Below are positions 12,810-23,146 of a stretch of DNA of 64,000 nucleotides, piece by piece. The stretch is taken from contig OX465601.1 of assembly GCA_950022295.1 (NCBI GenBank), positions 173,355,501 through 173,419,500 of the forward strand. The letters are read 5' to 3'. The stretch comes from Bromus sterilis. Taxonomy: Eukaryota > Streptophyta > Magnoliopsida > Poales > Poaceae. The notes beneath the pieces are model-generated. The model saw only the letters and a program-made list of their open reading frames with translations, did not search any database and was not told the DNA's origin. Position 1 is the first letter of the stretch. The number at the start of each line of letters is the position of its first letter. A program made the position numbers and the translations under genes.

Positions 12810-14767
12810 ACAATCTCTTTAGTTGGGATTGTGAGAGACGTTGAAGTACTCTGCGGGAAGGTAAAATATCCTACTGATTTTCTTGTACTTGGTTCAGTGC
12901 AAAATAGTTTTTGCCCTATTATCTTTGGTAGACCCTTCCTCAGCACTTGTGTGGAGCTATAATAGACTGCAAGAAAGGTAAAGTTTCTGTTGAATTCAAC
13001 AGTGAGCCGTATAAATTTAATCTTTCAAAGTATTCTAAGTAGCCTCGTGGTACTGATTTGTCAAGTAATGACAAAATTATTGAAGAAATTTATTCTATTG
13101 CTATTCCTCTTGACGATACTTTGCAGCAATTTATGGAAGACCACGAGTATGACATGCGTCTGCAGGAGAGGAATGAGCTAGAAGACATATTTTTAAGACA
13201 ACCTGCTATCCTGGAGCACAATCTCCCGGTTGAACCTTTACGAATTATCTCGCAACCAAAAGAAGACCCGGTGTTTGATCTAAAACCACTTCCCGATACG
13301 CTCAAGTATGCTTATTTAGATGAAAAGAAAGTATATCATGTTATTATCAATTCTAACCTTTCAGGGTATGAAGAAGAGCGATTATTGGAGACACTCCGCA
13401 AACACCGAGGTGCTATTGGCTATACTCTTGATGATCTCAAGGGTATTAGTCCATCCATTTGCCAACATACTATCAATCTTGAGCCTGATGCTAAGTCGGT
13501 TGTTGATCATCAACGACGGTTGAACCCAAAGATGAAGGACGTGGTTAGGACAGAGGTTCTCAAAATTCTAGCCACCGGTATCATCTATCCTATAGCTGAT
13601 AGTAAGTGGGTTAGTCCAGTTCATTGTGTTCCTAAGAAAGGAGGTATGACTGTTGTTCCTAATGATAAAAATGAACTAATACCTCAGCGGACTATTATTG
13701 GATATAGAATGTGTATTGATTTCAGGAAGTTGAACAAGGCCACCAAGAAGGACCACTATCCTCTGCCCTTTATTGATCAGATGCTCGAGCGGTTGTCTAA
13801 AAACACCCACTTCTGCTATCTTGATGGGTATTCTGGCTTCTCTCAGATTCATGTCAACACCGCGAATCAGGAGAAGACCACTTTCACGTGTCCTTACGGT
13901 ACTTATGCTTATAGGTGTATGCCTTTTGGTCTGTGTAATGCACCTGCTACTTTTCAGAGGTGTATGTCTGCTATATTTCATGGTTTCTGTGAGGAGATTG
14001 TGGAGGTCTTTATGGACGACTTTTCCGTCTATGGAACCTCCTTTTACCACTGTCTCCAAAATCTTAATAAATTTTTGCAGAGATGTGAAGAAACAAATTT
14101 GGTGCTCAATTGGGAGAAGTTCCACTTCATGGTTAACGAAGGGATAATTCTTGGTCACAAAATTTCTGAAAGGGGAATTGAAGTGGACAAGGCAAAGATT
14201 GAAGCTATTGAAAGGATGCCCTATCCAAGGGACATTAAAGGTATTCGTAGTTTTCTTGGTCATGCTGGTTTCTATAGAAGATTTATCAAGGACTTTTCTA
14301 AGACCTCGAGACCCCTCACTAATCTTCTCCAGAAGGATGTTCCTTTTGTATCTGATGAAGATTGTAAGGAAGCTTTTGAAGTTCTTAAGAAAGCCTTGAT
14401 AACCGCTCCTATAGTACAACCACCTGACTGGAATTTTCCCTTTGAAATTATGTGTGATGCTAGTGATTTTTCTGTTGGAGCTGTTTTAGGACAAAGGGTT
14501 GACAAGAAGTTGAATTTCATCCATTATTCCAGCAAAACCCTTGATAGTGCTCAAAAGAATTATGCTACTACCGAGAAGGAATTCTTGGCAGTGGTGTTTG
14601 CTTGTGATAAGTTTAGGCAGTATATTATTGATTCTAAGGTTATTATTCATACTGACCATGCTGCCATTAAGAATCTTATGCAGAATAAGGATGCCAAACC
14701 AAGGCTCATAAGATGGGTACTCCTTCTTCAAGAATTTGATTTGCATATTGTCGATAGAAAAGGATAA
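12810..14767 (+). pseudogene. pol: Athila protease end, reverse transcriptase and RNase H (element B)
   Basis: The protease frame continues to about 12950 (IIFGRPFLSTC). There a repeated GT pair looks like a 2-bp insertion and shifts the frame. A TAG follows at 13040-13042. From 13058 the frame is open: RT palm motifs MCIDFRKLNKAT (about 13709), the catalytic FMDD (about 14009), and RNase H with CDAS, TEKEF and HTDHAA (14450-14670). A TAA at 14765-14767 separates RNase H from the next segment in the same frame. The enzyme would copy element RNA into DNA. The RT and RNase H catalytic motifs are still intact. Confidence 0.9.
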
Positions 14768-16225
14768 GACAATCCGGTGGAGGATAATCTTTCAAGGATG
14801 GAAGACATCCCGCACGATCCTATTCCAGTCAACGACAGTTTTCCAGATGAACAGCTTGCTGTTGTAAAAGTACAATCTCATTTAGACCCTTGGTTTGCGG
14901 ATTATGCTAATTTTATCGTTTCAAAGTTTTTGCCTCCGGGTTTTACATTTCAGCAGAGGAAGAAATTCTTCACGGACTTGAGGCATTACTTTTGGGATGA
15001 TCCACATCTTTATAAAGAAGGTGCGGACGGGATCGTAAGAAGGTGTATACCGGAGCACGAGCAGAAGGACATTCTTCGACAATGTCACGACAGTCCCTAT
15101 GGAGGACATCATGCCGGTGAAAGGACCGCACATAAAGTTCTACAATCAGGTTTTTATTGGCCTACTCTTTTTAAGGACGCCAGAAGGTACGTTCTATCTT
15201 GTGATAAGTGTCAGAGAGTTGGTAACATTAGCAGGAGAAATGAGATGCCGATGAATTACTCACTAGTGATCGAGCCTTTTGATTGCTGGGGTTTTTATTT
15301 TATGGGTGCTTTTCCTCCTTCACACAAGTACACACACATCTTAGTTGATGTTGATTATGTAACGAAGTGGGTTGAAACAATCCCCACTGAGCGTGTTGAT
15401 CACAAGACATCTTTGAAAATGCTCAAAGATGTAATTTTTCCTAGGTTTGGTGTACCAAGGTACCTCATGACAGATGGAGGGTCACTCTTCACACATGGAG
15501 CTTTTAGGAAAGCTCTAGCCAAGTACGATGTCAATCATATAATTGCATCACCGTACCACCCTCAAACTAGTGGGCAAGTTGAGCTCACTAATAGAGAGAT
15601 CAAGATGATCTTACAGAAAACAGTGAACAGTTATAGAAAGGACTGGTCGAAGAAGTTAGGAGATGCTTTGTGGGCGTATAGAACTGCTTACAAAAACCCC
15701 ATGGGCATGTCTCCATATAAGATGGTCTATGGCAAGGCTTGCCATTTGCCATTAGAGTTAGAGCACAAAGCTTTCTGGGCTGTCAGAGAGCTGAATGCTG
15801 ACCCAAAGTTAGCGGGAGAAAAGCGTCTCATGAAATTAACTTCTCTAGATGAGTGGAGAAGTGAAGCTTACGAGAGCGCTAAAATGTTCACGGAAAAGGT
15901 AAAGAAGTGGCGCGATAAAAGAATTTTGAAACATGAATTTAATGTTGGTGATAAAGTTTTGTTGTTTAGATCTCATTTCAGGTTTTCTCCAGGTAAACTA
16001 CTTTCCAGATGGGAAGGACCTTTTCATATCGAAGAAGTATATTGGTCGGGTGCGATCAAGATTAACAATTTTGAAGGCACCAAACCTCAAGTTGTGAATG
16101 GAAAAAGACTCAAACATTATATGGCAGGTGATCCTATCAATGTGGATGCAAACATGATATACACAACAACTCATGAAGAACATGTTGCAGCCCAGTTTCA
16201 GCCACCGGCAGGAGCAGAATTATAA
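14768..16225 (+). pseudogene. pol: Athila integrase with mutated catalytic residue (element B)
   Basis: Integrase inserts the DNA copy into the genome. The HHCC zinc domain is present (HDSPYGGHH ... CDKCQ, about 15090-15210). The DDE core keeps the second Asp (LMTDGG, codon 15473-15475) and the Glu 36 residues later (GQVELTN). The first Asp, normally in a GxDFMG context, is TAT (Tyr) at 15296-15298: the sequence reads WGFYFMGAF. A C-terminal domain with KVLLFRSHFR and SRWEGPFHI follows, and the ORF ends normally with TAA at 16223-16225. It is in frame with the preceding RNase H segment. Confidence 0.88.
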
Positions 16226-16395
16226 AAGGTATGAATTATGGTAAGAAAACATCGCGAGCGTCAATAAAAGTTTACTTTTCAAAGTTTTTGCAAAATTAGG
16301 AAAATTCAGTGGCCGGACAAGTGGAGCCGGACAAGTGGAGCCGGACAAGAGCTCCAGGGGCCCTAGGAGGCCTCCTGGCGCGCCACCCTCCTGGC

Positions 16396-16490
16396 CGCGC
16401 CAGGCACCCTCCTGGGTGCCCTGGACTCCGTTTCTGACTCCACCTAGATTTGAAACCTTCCTTCTGTTGCAGAAATTTTTGCTATATATT
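16396..16490 (+). promoter_or_regulatory. Internal promoter-like or splice region before accessory ORF
   Basis: A 25-bp GC-rich motif (16396-16420) matches the LTR motif at 19021-19045 at all but one base. It is followed by a possible splice acceptor (pyrimidine run ending TTGCAG near 16471) and a TATA box (TATATA, 16483-16488) about 100 bases before the accessory ATG. In the LTR the same motif also lies just upstream of a TATA-like site. The arrangement is conserved in element G (52605-52700, minus). Upstream, 16310-16349 holds three tandem copies of a 13-bp unit. Whether this is a promoter or a spliced leader cannot be decided from sequence. Confidence 0.5.
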
Positions 16491-16584
16491 TGCCCGGATA
16501 GTTCCGGCACCGTATCTCGCGATTTTGTGTGTTTTCTTTCTCGGTCTGTTTCTTCCAGGAAAACTTTCAGCAGATCTAGGTGCC

Positions 16585-17100
16585 ATGGCTTCCCTAAGTT
16601 CCCCCAAGGACAAGTTCGTCGTCAATGTCATCAACCCTTACCTCGCAGAGGTGAGGAAGCATCCCCAGATCCTTCATGTGGAGGATGATGTCCTGCACAA
16701 GGAAGATCTGAAGGGACCAGTCAAACAAGGGATCACCGAAGAGCGGCTGAAGGAGATGGAACATGAAGTCTTCAAGTACAAGAAGATGGTGGAGCGTGGT
16801 GTTGAAGCCAACTTTGACATCACCAAAGAGTTGAAGTATTTTTACTATGAAGAGCTAAGGGAGACGTGGTCAAGCGTGACCGAACTTGAAGAGAAAGCAA
16901 TTGAACTCCAAGGACAGATCTATGATCTGTCTAATCAGAACTGTGAGTATGAACTTAGGTTTTCACGCTTGAGTTCGTCCACTGAAAGCAGGGTTCTAGA
17001 AACTGAAGCATCCGTGAAGACTGGTGAACCTACTCCCTGGAAGGACTTCATCAAGAATTACCAGATCAACATTAATAAGGAGCACGCAAAGTGGGAGTAA
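16585..17100 (+). CDS. Athila accessory ORF after pol, 171 residues
   Basis: Intact ORF from ATG 16585 (context GCCATGG) to TAA 17098-17100. The N-terminus is MASLSSPKDKFVVNVINPYL. Residues about 45-125 are charged and helical with a coiled-coil look (EERLKEMEHEVFKYKKMVE; ELEEKAIELQGQIYDLSNQN). I see no signal peptide, membrane segment or zinc finger, so it does not look like a classical envelope protein, although it sits where Athila elements carry their env-like ORF. It is the only uninterrupted ORF in element B. A degenerate copy is in element G (51998-52510, minus). Function unknown; a coiled-coil structural or RNA-handling role is only a guess. Confidence 0.75.
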   Translation: MASLSSPKDKFVVNVINPYLAEVRKHPQILHVEDDVLHKEDLKGPVKQGITEERLKEMEHEVFKYKKMVERGVEANFDITKELKYFYYEELRETWSSVTELEEKAIELQGQIYDLSNQNCEYELRFSRLSSSTESRVLETEASVKTGEPTPWKDFIKNYQININKEHAKWE

Positions 17101-18698
17101 ATCTCCTCGGGTAATGGCACCCTCCTAGCTTGTTCCAAGCTTGGGGGAGTGCCCGGTATCTTTATCTTTTCTTTGTTTTTAGGAGTGAAGTAGTGTCGTA
17201 TCATGTCTAGGGAAGTTACTTTATGAAATAGGTGTTGCATTGAGGTATGTCACTTCTTTTGTGGAGAGCTTTGTATCCGTGAGTGTGGAGTCGTCTATGA
17301 AGGAATATTAATGAGAACTCTATTAGTTTCTTCGCGGCACTTGGTATTCTCTTCACACAATCGACATTATGAGCTGATTCTTATGGGGAGTATTGACCTT
17401 ATATCAGGTATGGCTTCGAGAACTTTATTTAAATCTTGGCAAGTATAACTTTGGTCATAACAACAAGCATGTTTTTCTCAAAGTAGCGACATAGCCAAAA
17501 CCTTTGTGTTATTATGCTTGAAGTGTTATGTTGACAAGGAAGACAACTTGATGTGCCATGCTAGTTTTAATGTTTATGCTTTGTATTGCTTGCATCTGAG
17601 TTGTCATCAATTGTCTGGTCTCTCAAAGCCTTGCTAGCCAAAACTCTGTACCAAGCGGAATTCTGCTTGTACTTCCATACCCTGAAACCAACATCTTCCA
17701 CTTGAGTCCACCATACCTACCTATTCGTGGTATCCCAATACCACTCCTAAAGTATATATTTTATGTGCTATCTTTAGATGTTCAAAATCTTTGGTTTTGT
17801 GCCACTAATTCAGCTCATGAGGAAGTGGTGGGTAACCCATGATCTTCTTAATTTGGACAAGTTTTATCTCGGGATTGCATGTCTAATCTGCAAAACCCTA
17901 ATACGGGAAGGGACTGGCATGAGTGCCCAGCTTGTAAAAGATAAATACTAACACACAAGTTACTTTGCCCATCTATGAGTGATAAACAAAGGAATTTAAG
18001 GGGATGTGATCGTCCCTACATCGGAGCCGTTCCTCGAAACTTGTCTAAACCATGAAGTGACTGAGTTATCCATCAGCAGTCGTTGACGGATTATGCACCT
18101 CCCAAAAGTTGTTTTTATTCTGTTTGATCTAGAGATGGCACATGAGTTTTCCCTGCTTACCCTTTTGTACGGGGTTTATCCTTTATTTTGTGCTGAGTCA
18201 GTACTTCCTACTTCCTTCCTTCCTGAGACAGAACAAACACTTGATGTTGATAAAGATTCTTGCATATAAGGCAGCATTGAAACTTAGCATGTTACATCTT
18301 TTTTGACATTATCTTTTGATAAGTGAGTTGTTTGCAAAAGCTTGCTTAGTAAACATCCTCCTTTGTGTTAACGTGTGCACTTCTTGACTAATAACATGTT
18401 CTTTCAAAAAGCTTCAACTGGTTCCATTATAAGTGAAAGAGCAAAAGTAAAAGTTATTAGTTGTTCCTTGACCAAGGCTATGTTTGCCATGATTTGATGA
18501 GTTTTCTTGGTCCTACTTTGTTATAATTTTTATTACTTTCTCATAAGGACCTTATGAGTTGAGGTTGCTGTTGAGGATACTTCAGTTTGGTGAGAAATCT
18601 TGATGCTTCTTGTCCGTATTCTTTTATCGACACTTCAATCTCTAAACTTGTGGACAGGTTTGCCGAGTACAGTAATCGCTTGGGCACAAGCGAGGTCT
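17101..18698 (+). other. Element B conserved non-coding region with internal polypurine tract
   Basis: About 1.6 kb without a credible gene. It begins with AAGCTTGGGGGAG at 17137-17149, identical to the real polypurine tract at 18699-18711. The whole stretch is also present in element G (50413-51997, minus), so it is a constant family part. Confidence 0.7.
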
Positions 18699-18712
18699 AA
18701 GCTTGGGGGAGT
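18699..18712 (+). promoter_or_regulatory. Polypurine tract of element B
   Basis: AAGCTTGGGGGAGT directly before the 3' LTR TG at 18713; primes plus-strand DNA synthesis. Confidence 0.85.
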
Positions 18713-20288
18713 TGATACGTCCAAAATGCATCACTATTTTATATTGTAGTTTGACCCTATTCATTGATATAATCCACTTTAAAGTATTGTTCTTATGTTG
18801 TTTTGGCTTGTTTTACACAGTTTACAACTTTCCGGTGCCGAAGCAGCAGAACCAGAATTCAGCGGTGAAAAGTGGACATCAAGTTGCTTAATCAGATCAA
18901 CTCCAAATGCCATGAAAATTGACAGAGGTCATTTTTATGGAAATTGACTGGAGCTCACCGAAGATGGGGGTGAGGGGACCCACCAGGCAGCCAGAAGGGT
19001 GCCTGGCGCCCCCCCTAGGGCGCGCCAGGCACCCTCCTGGATGCCTGGTGGCCCTCCTCGGTGACCCCTCTCGCATATATGACCCCCTGGGGTAGAAACC
19101 CTAAAAGGAGAGGAGTTTCGGAGTTTCGCCGCTGCCTCGTGGTGGAAACCTACAGAGAAGAAAAAGCCATCTCAAGCGGGCAGATTCCGCCGAGGAGATC
19201 ACCTCCCAGAAGGGGAGATCATCGCCATCGTCATCATCATTGTCACGGGCATCATCGAGATCATCATCAACATCATCCCCGAGATCAGCACCATCTCCAT
19301 CACCATCCCATCTCATCTCACAATTGCAACTTTTGTTGTAACCCGTACTATCTATCCTCTCTACTCTGTTGGTGTTGGTTACTACTTTGTGGTGAATGCT
19401 ATTGATTTTTGTTGGAGAAATATCATTGTGTCCAGATTGTTTGTCACCCATCTATCACCTCTTATCATGATCTCTTTTATGTCTTGTGAGTAGTTACTTT
19501 AGTTCTTGAGGACATGGGAGAAGTCTAGTTGTTAGTAGTCATATGATGTTGAGGTATTATGTGTTGTTTGATACTTAAGTTGTGTTGTTATTTCTCTAGT
19601 GGTGTTATGTGAGTCGAACACTTAACACTTCACCTTTCATGGGCCTAGAGGAAAACATTTTGTACAAAGGATGCTTATGGTGGGTTGCCGGAGTGACAGA
19701 AACCTGAACCCCAGTTCGCACACTTTTGCACAAAGGAGTTATGGATCATTGATCGTAATGCTGTGGTTAGGCTTATGCCTTAATTACTACCTTGTATTTG
19801 CGGATGCTTGCAAGGTGTGTAATCATAATAGTACACTTATCTTAGTCTAGAAGGTGTACTAGCATTGATCCACCCACCAAAACTTATTGACACAATAAAT
19901 ATTACTTGGCGGAATATGGCGAAAGTAACTTGACTATCTCTCCCGTGTGTCCTTGAGAACGCTTTAGCTTTTATATGTTCAGTTCCTAGGCTTATCCTTG
20001 TGAAAGGATTGGGCCACTTTCTACTCCTCAGTTACCCTGTTTACTTTGCTTGTCTTTTACCTTTCTGTTGCTTAAACCAAAAACCCCTAAATATTTACCT
20101 TTCAGTGTGTGCAGCCTTTCCTTATCCAGTTTCACTTATCAATACCTTCTGCTCCTCGTGGGATCGACATCCTTATTTATCGAAAAGCTACAATTGATCC
20201 CCTAGACTTGTGGGTTATCAGTAATGGTTTATTGGCGAGGTTAACAGGGGAGGCATCCCAACTAAATCTATTAAGTTCTCCGCCATCA
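18713..20288 (+). repeat. Element B 3' LTR
   Basis: 1576 bp, TGATACGTCC to CCGCCATCA, followed by TSD GCCTC (20289-20293). It contains a near-perfect GC-rich inverted repeat (about 18998-19035), the motif 19021-19045, a TATA-like site (CATATATG, about 19073-19080), then an ATC-repeat tract (19215-19320). Confidence 0.93.
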
Positions 20289-20293
20289 GCCTC

Positions 20294-21287
20294 CTCTCCA
20301 GACCGAGCGAGAGGTTGAGGGAGAAACGGGAATGGGGAGGCCTAGGGTTTCCATGGGGGCGCAGGGGGTCTTGACCTCGCCGGCGACCGCAGGATAGTCG
20401 CCACCTTGACCATCGCCGGCATCGAGCCCCCTGGTTCTGACAGCGAGGCAGAGTAATAGGGGAGGGAGGCGAGAGAGGCGCCAGGGGGGCCAAGGGGGCA
20501 GGTGGTCGGCCATATCGCCCACGACGCGCAGGGGAGGAGAGGGGGGCGGCCTAGGCATCGGCGTGCCCACGGCATGGCGCCAGGGAACCAGGTGAGTGGA
20601 GAGAGGAGGGAGGGGCTGGGCCCGGGGTGGGCCTTGCCTAGGGAGGGATTTAGGGTTTTTCGCTTTCTTTTGTTTTTGTTTTCTTTTCTTTTCTATTTTC
20701 ATTTTATTCAAGCTACCAAACAATTTTATAAAAATGTGGCAACTATACCAATATTGTGGATACAATATAGAACATGGCTACAAAAAGTTTGGGTCACAAC
20801 TATATTCATTTTAAATATTAAATAAAATGCAAAGGGGGTAACTAGGGCTCTTTAGCTACTATTTTTTTTATTTATATTATCAATTGATTTTTGCTATGGA
20901 TGAAACTTGTTGCTACATTAGTGTTGCACTGAACATCAGTGCCACAAAAAGTTTGAGGATTAATTAAAATCATTTAATATTTCTTTTGAATATGCAACGA
21001 TTAAAAGGGGCTATATTGACCACTGTTTGAATTGTTTAAATATTTATATGCCATAAAAATATCCATCACCATGGTATCTTGGTCTACTGATTTTTGTGCA
21101 TTTAACAAAATTGTTTGCACAATTTTTGGGAATGTTTTATTTCCACCTTGTTTTGGAGTTTGTAATTGGGTTGAATTAGGATCACTATGATCAAGGGTGA
21201 TCATCCATGCTTAGCCACAATGACTTGAAAACAGTAAAAGTGATTAATGTAGGTGATTACTGTAGTGTGACACCCGGGGGTGTTACA
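20294..21287 (-). repeat. Element A, left LTR copy, segment 2
   Basis: Continues segment 1 after element B and matches 45085-46081 of the middle copy. It ends GTGTTACA at 21287, which on the minus strand is the LTR start TGTAACACCC. With segment 1 the visible LTR is at least 2.56 kb. Confidence 0.85.
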
Positions 21288-23146
21288 AATCTCCAGCACT
21301 ACAAAGAATTCCCGTCCCGAGAATTAAAGTAGGGTGTAAGGGGTAAGGTTTCGGTTTCGTATTCTAACGATTCTTCTGGTTCTTGTTTCCCTTCTCGAAG
21401 AAGTTAATCCTTCTCATTGATGTCTTCTTTTCCCTTGATCAGTGCATCTCGACGATTTGTCATTCTTCCTTCAGGGTCTTCATCGTACTTACGGATAGGA
21501 TATGGGGAAAACTCAAGGGGTCAGATCGGTGCAATGTTAATCAACCCAGGTTGTCCAAGGGAATGGGGGTACAAAGTATTTTCCGAGTTTAAACTCAAGG
21601 GAATACATCAAGAGAAACAAAAAGAAGGTATGACAAGTTTCAAGCGGATAGGTATGCATTCGATGTCGATGACGGATGATGGAGAGGGGGTCCAGAGCAT
21701 CAGGCATAAGCATTGCGTCGGGTATCGGACTGAATATCACAAGGTATGTGACTCGTGAATTGCATACGAGGTCAAGTGCGAGGAATAACCTTGGAAACAG
21801 GAAGATACAAGAGATTCAGGTTTCGATCCTGTGGAACTGTGGCTTAGAGTGGTGGCACATTACGCGATCACGAGGCAAGGATTGTCAGAGAACAACTTGT
21901 CAGCTATGTCGGCAACAATGTCGGTACCAGGAGCAATGGACAAAGAGAATCATTTTCCTGCTCGTTAATATGAGGTTGACCAATTGGCAAAGTTCTCGTC
22001 CTGGTGGTTACCGAAAGGTCATCAACAATGGCAACAAGGTGTTACTAGAGAGGTTGTACACCGGGGTGTTCACATAAGCAGGGGAATTATCACTTCTTAA
22101 GTTATAATGATCGCAAGAAAGGTTAAAAAGACCAATGGAAAGGAAAATGTGATTGTCTGATCAAACAGACCAATGAAAAGGAAAAAGGTAATGATACGCA
22201 AGAATTAGGTGTATTTGTTGCACAAGGAAAGTAGAGCACGATATACACGACCAAGTTTTATTGGCAGGGTGTCAAGGGAGGTTGTCGATGATAACACAAA
22301 TCATCGAGGGGAAGGGATGGTATCTCACACGATGAATCCAATCACCACTTGGAAGAAGCCATGTTAGATTAGTCGGATAATAATCCACCAAAGGTCGGGT
22401 GGTTTGCAAAGAATCTGATGTGAGTATAACACTCAACCAAGAAGGAGAAAGAATGCAAAGGCATCGGGTGATAGAAGCATCGGAATAATTTGATGCTTGG
22501 ATACAAAGGAATTATGATTCCTGAATGAAGGATCAGAAGAAGACACTTCGATCAAAAGATGAGTAAGTTGAGTGGTACTGGAGGGACAATCAATCAAGTT
22601 TTGATTATCGAGATCCAGCTCATGTCTAGAGTGACGTATGAGTCGGAAGATGAATTCATAAGGATCAACTGTAAGGCAGTAGGCTCAAGGATTCCCAAAA
22701 CAACGGAGAGTATTACAAGGAATCTTGTAAACACAAGAGCATCTGGGATTAAATGGATGAACGAAAGGTGTATGAAATCATTCATACAGACGTATCGGTG
22801 GTAGGGGATTGCAAGGCCGATAAACACGTAGGGTCTCGGGAATTCATCGGAGGGCATCTTCGGAATCTTCAGGTGAAGTAAGTGATCTCCGGGAGAGGGG
22901 TCTCCGGGAGGAAGTAGTTACGAGAACCTAGAGTCAGAGTTAGCAAAATTTATAACCCAAAAGGATGAGAGAGTAGAGTCCCAGAGTAAAGGTGCGGAGA
23001 AAAAGATCATAATACCACCCAATTTGAGACGTGGGCCGATAAGCCACATGACACTGTTACTAAAGTAGTTTCACAAAGACTAGACTCGACTTCGACCAAG
23101 GAGTTGGAAGGGGGTGTTCTACAGGCAGTCGGCCCTGATACCAACT
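21288..23146 (-). other. Element A internal region, short and non-coding
   Basis: 1859 bp between two LTRs of the same family. The left end (21288-21330) on the minus strand looks like the tail of a gypsy pol gene followed by the polypurine side of the 3' LTR. The right end has a PBS. In between I find no gag or pol motif, only short open frames. Its first 615 bp are repeated at 46082-46702. This fits a large retrotransposon derivative with an empty interior. Confidence 0.7.
23131..23144 (-). promoter_or_regulatory. Primer-binding site of element A
   Basis: Minus strand TTGGTATCAGGGCC, two bases inside the middle LTR edge. It resembles the complement of initiator methionine tRNA with one or two differences. 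It fixes the element orientation as minus and marks the LTR edge at 23147. Confidence 0.7.

Larger units (their letters stand above)
1567..20288 (+). mobile_element. Element B: full-length Athila-type Ty3/gypsy retrotransposon
   Basis: The LTRs begin TGATACGTCC and end CCGCCATCA. The element is flanked by TSD GCCTC (1562-1566 and 20289-20293). The 5' LTR is 1580 bp once nested element C is removed, and the 3' LTR is 1576 bp. Internal order on the plus strand is PBS, gag, protease, reverse transcriptase, RNase H, integrase, accessory ORF, a 1.6-kb non-coding stretch and a polypurine tract. The PBS (TGGCGCTGTTGCCGGGGA) and the protease motif CDLGSSVN are typical of grass Athila elements. Several stops, one frameshift and a lost integrase catalytic residue make it coding-defective. 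It is inserted in the LTR of element A. Confidence 0.93.

Noticed and set aside
13676..14419. 247-codon minus-strand ORF
   Set aside because: Shadow of the reverse transcriptase frame on the opposite strand.
21417..21758. 113-codon ORF in element A internal region, repeated at 46211-46552
   Set aside because: Conserved only as part of the repeated DNA; no start context, domain or codon bias supports a protein.
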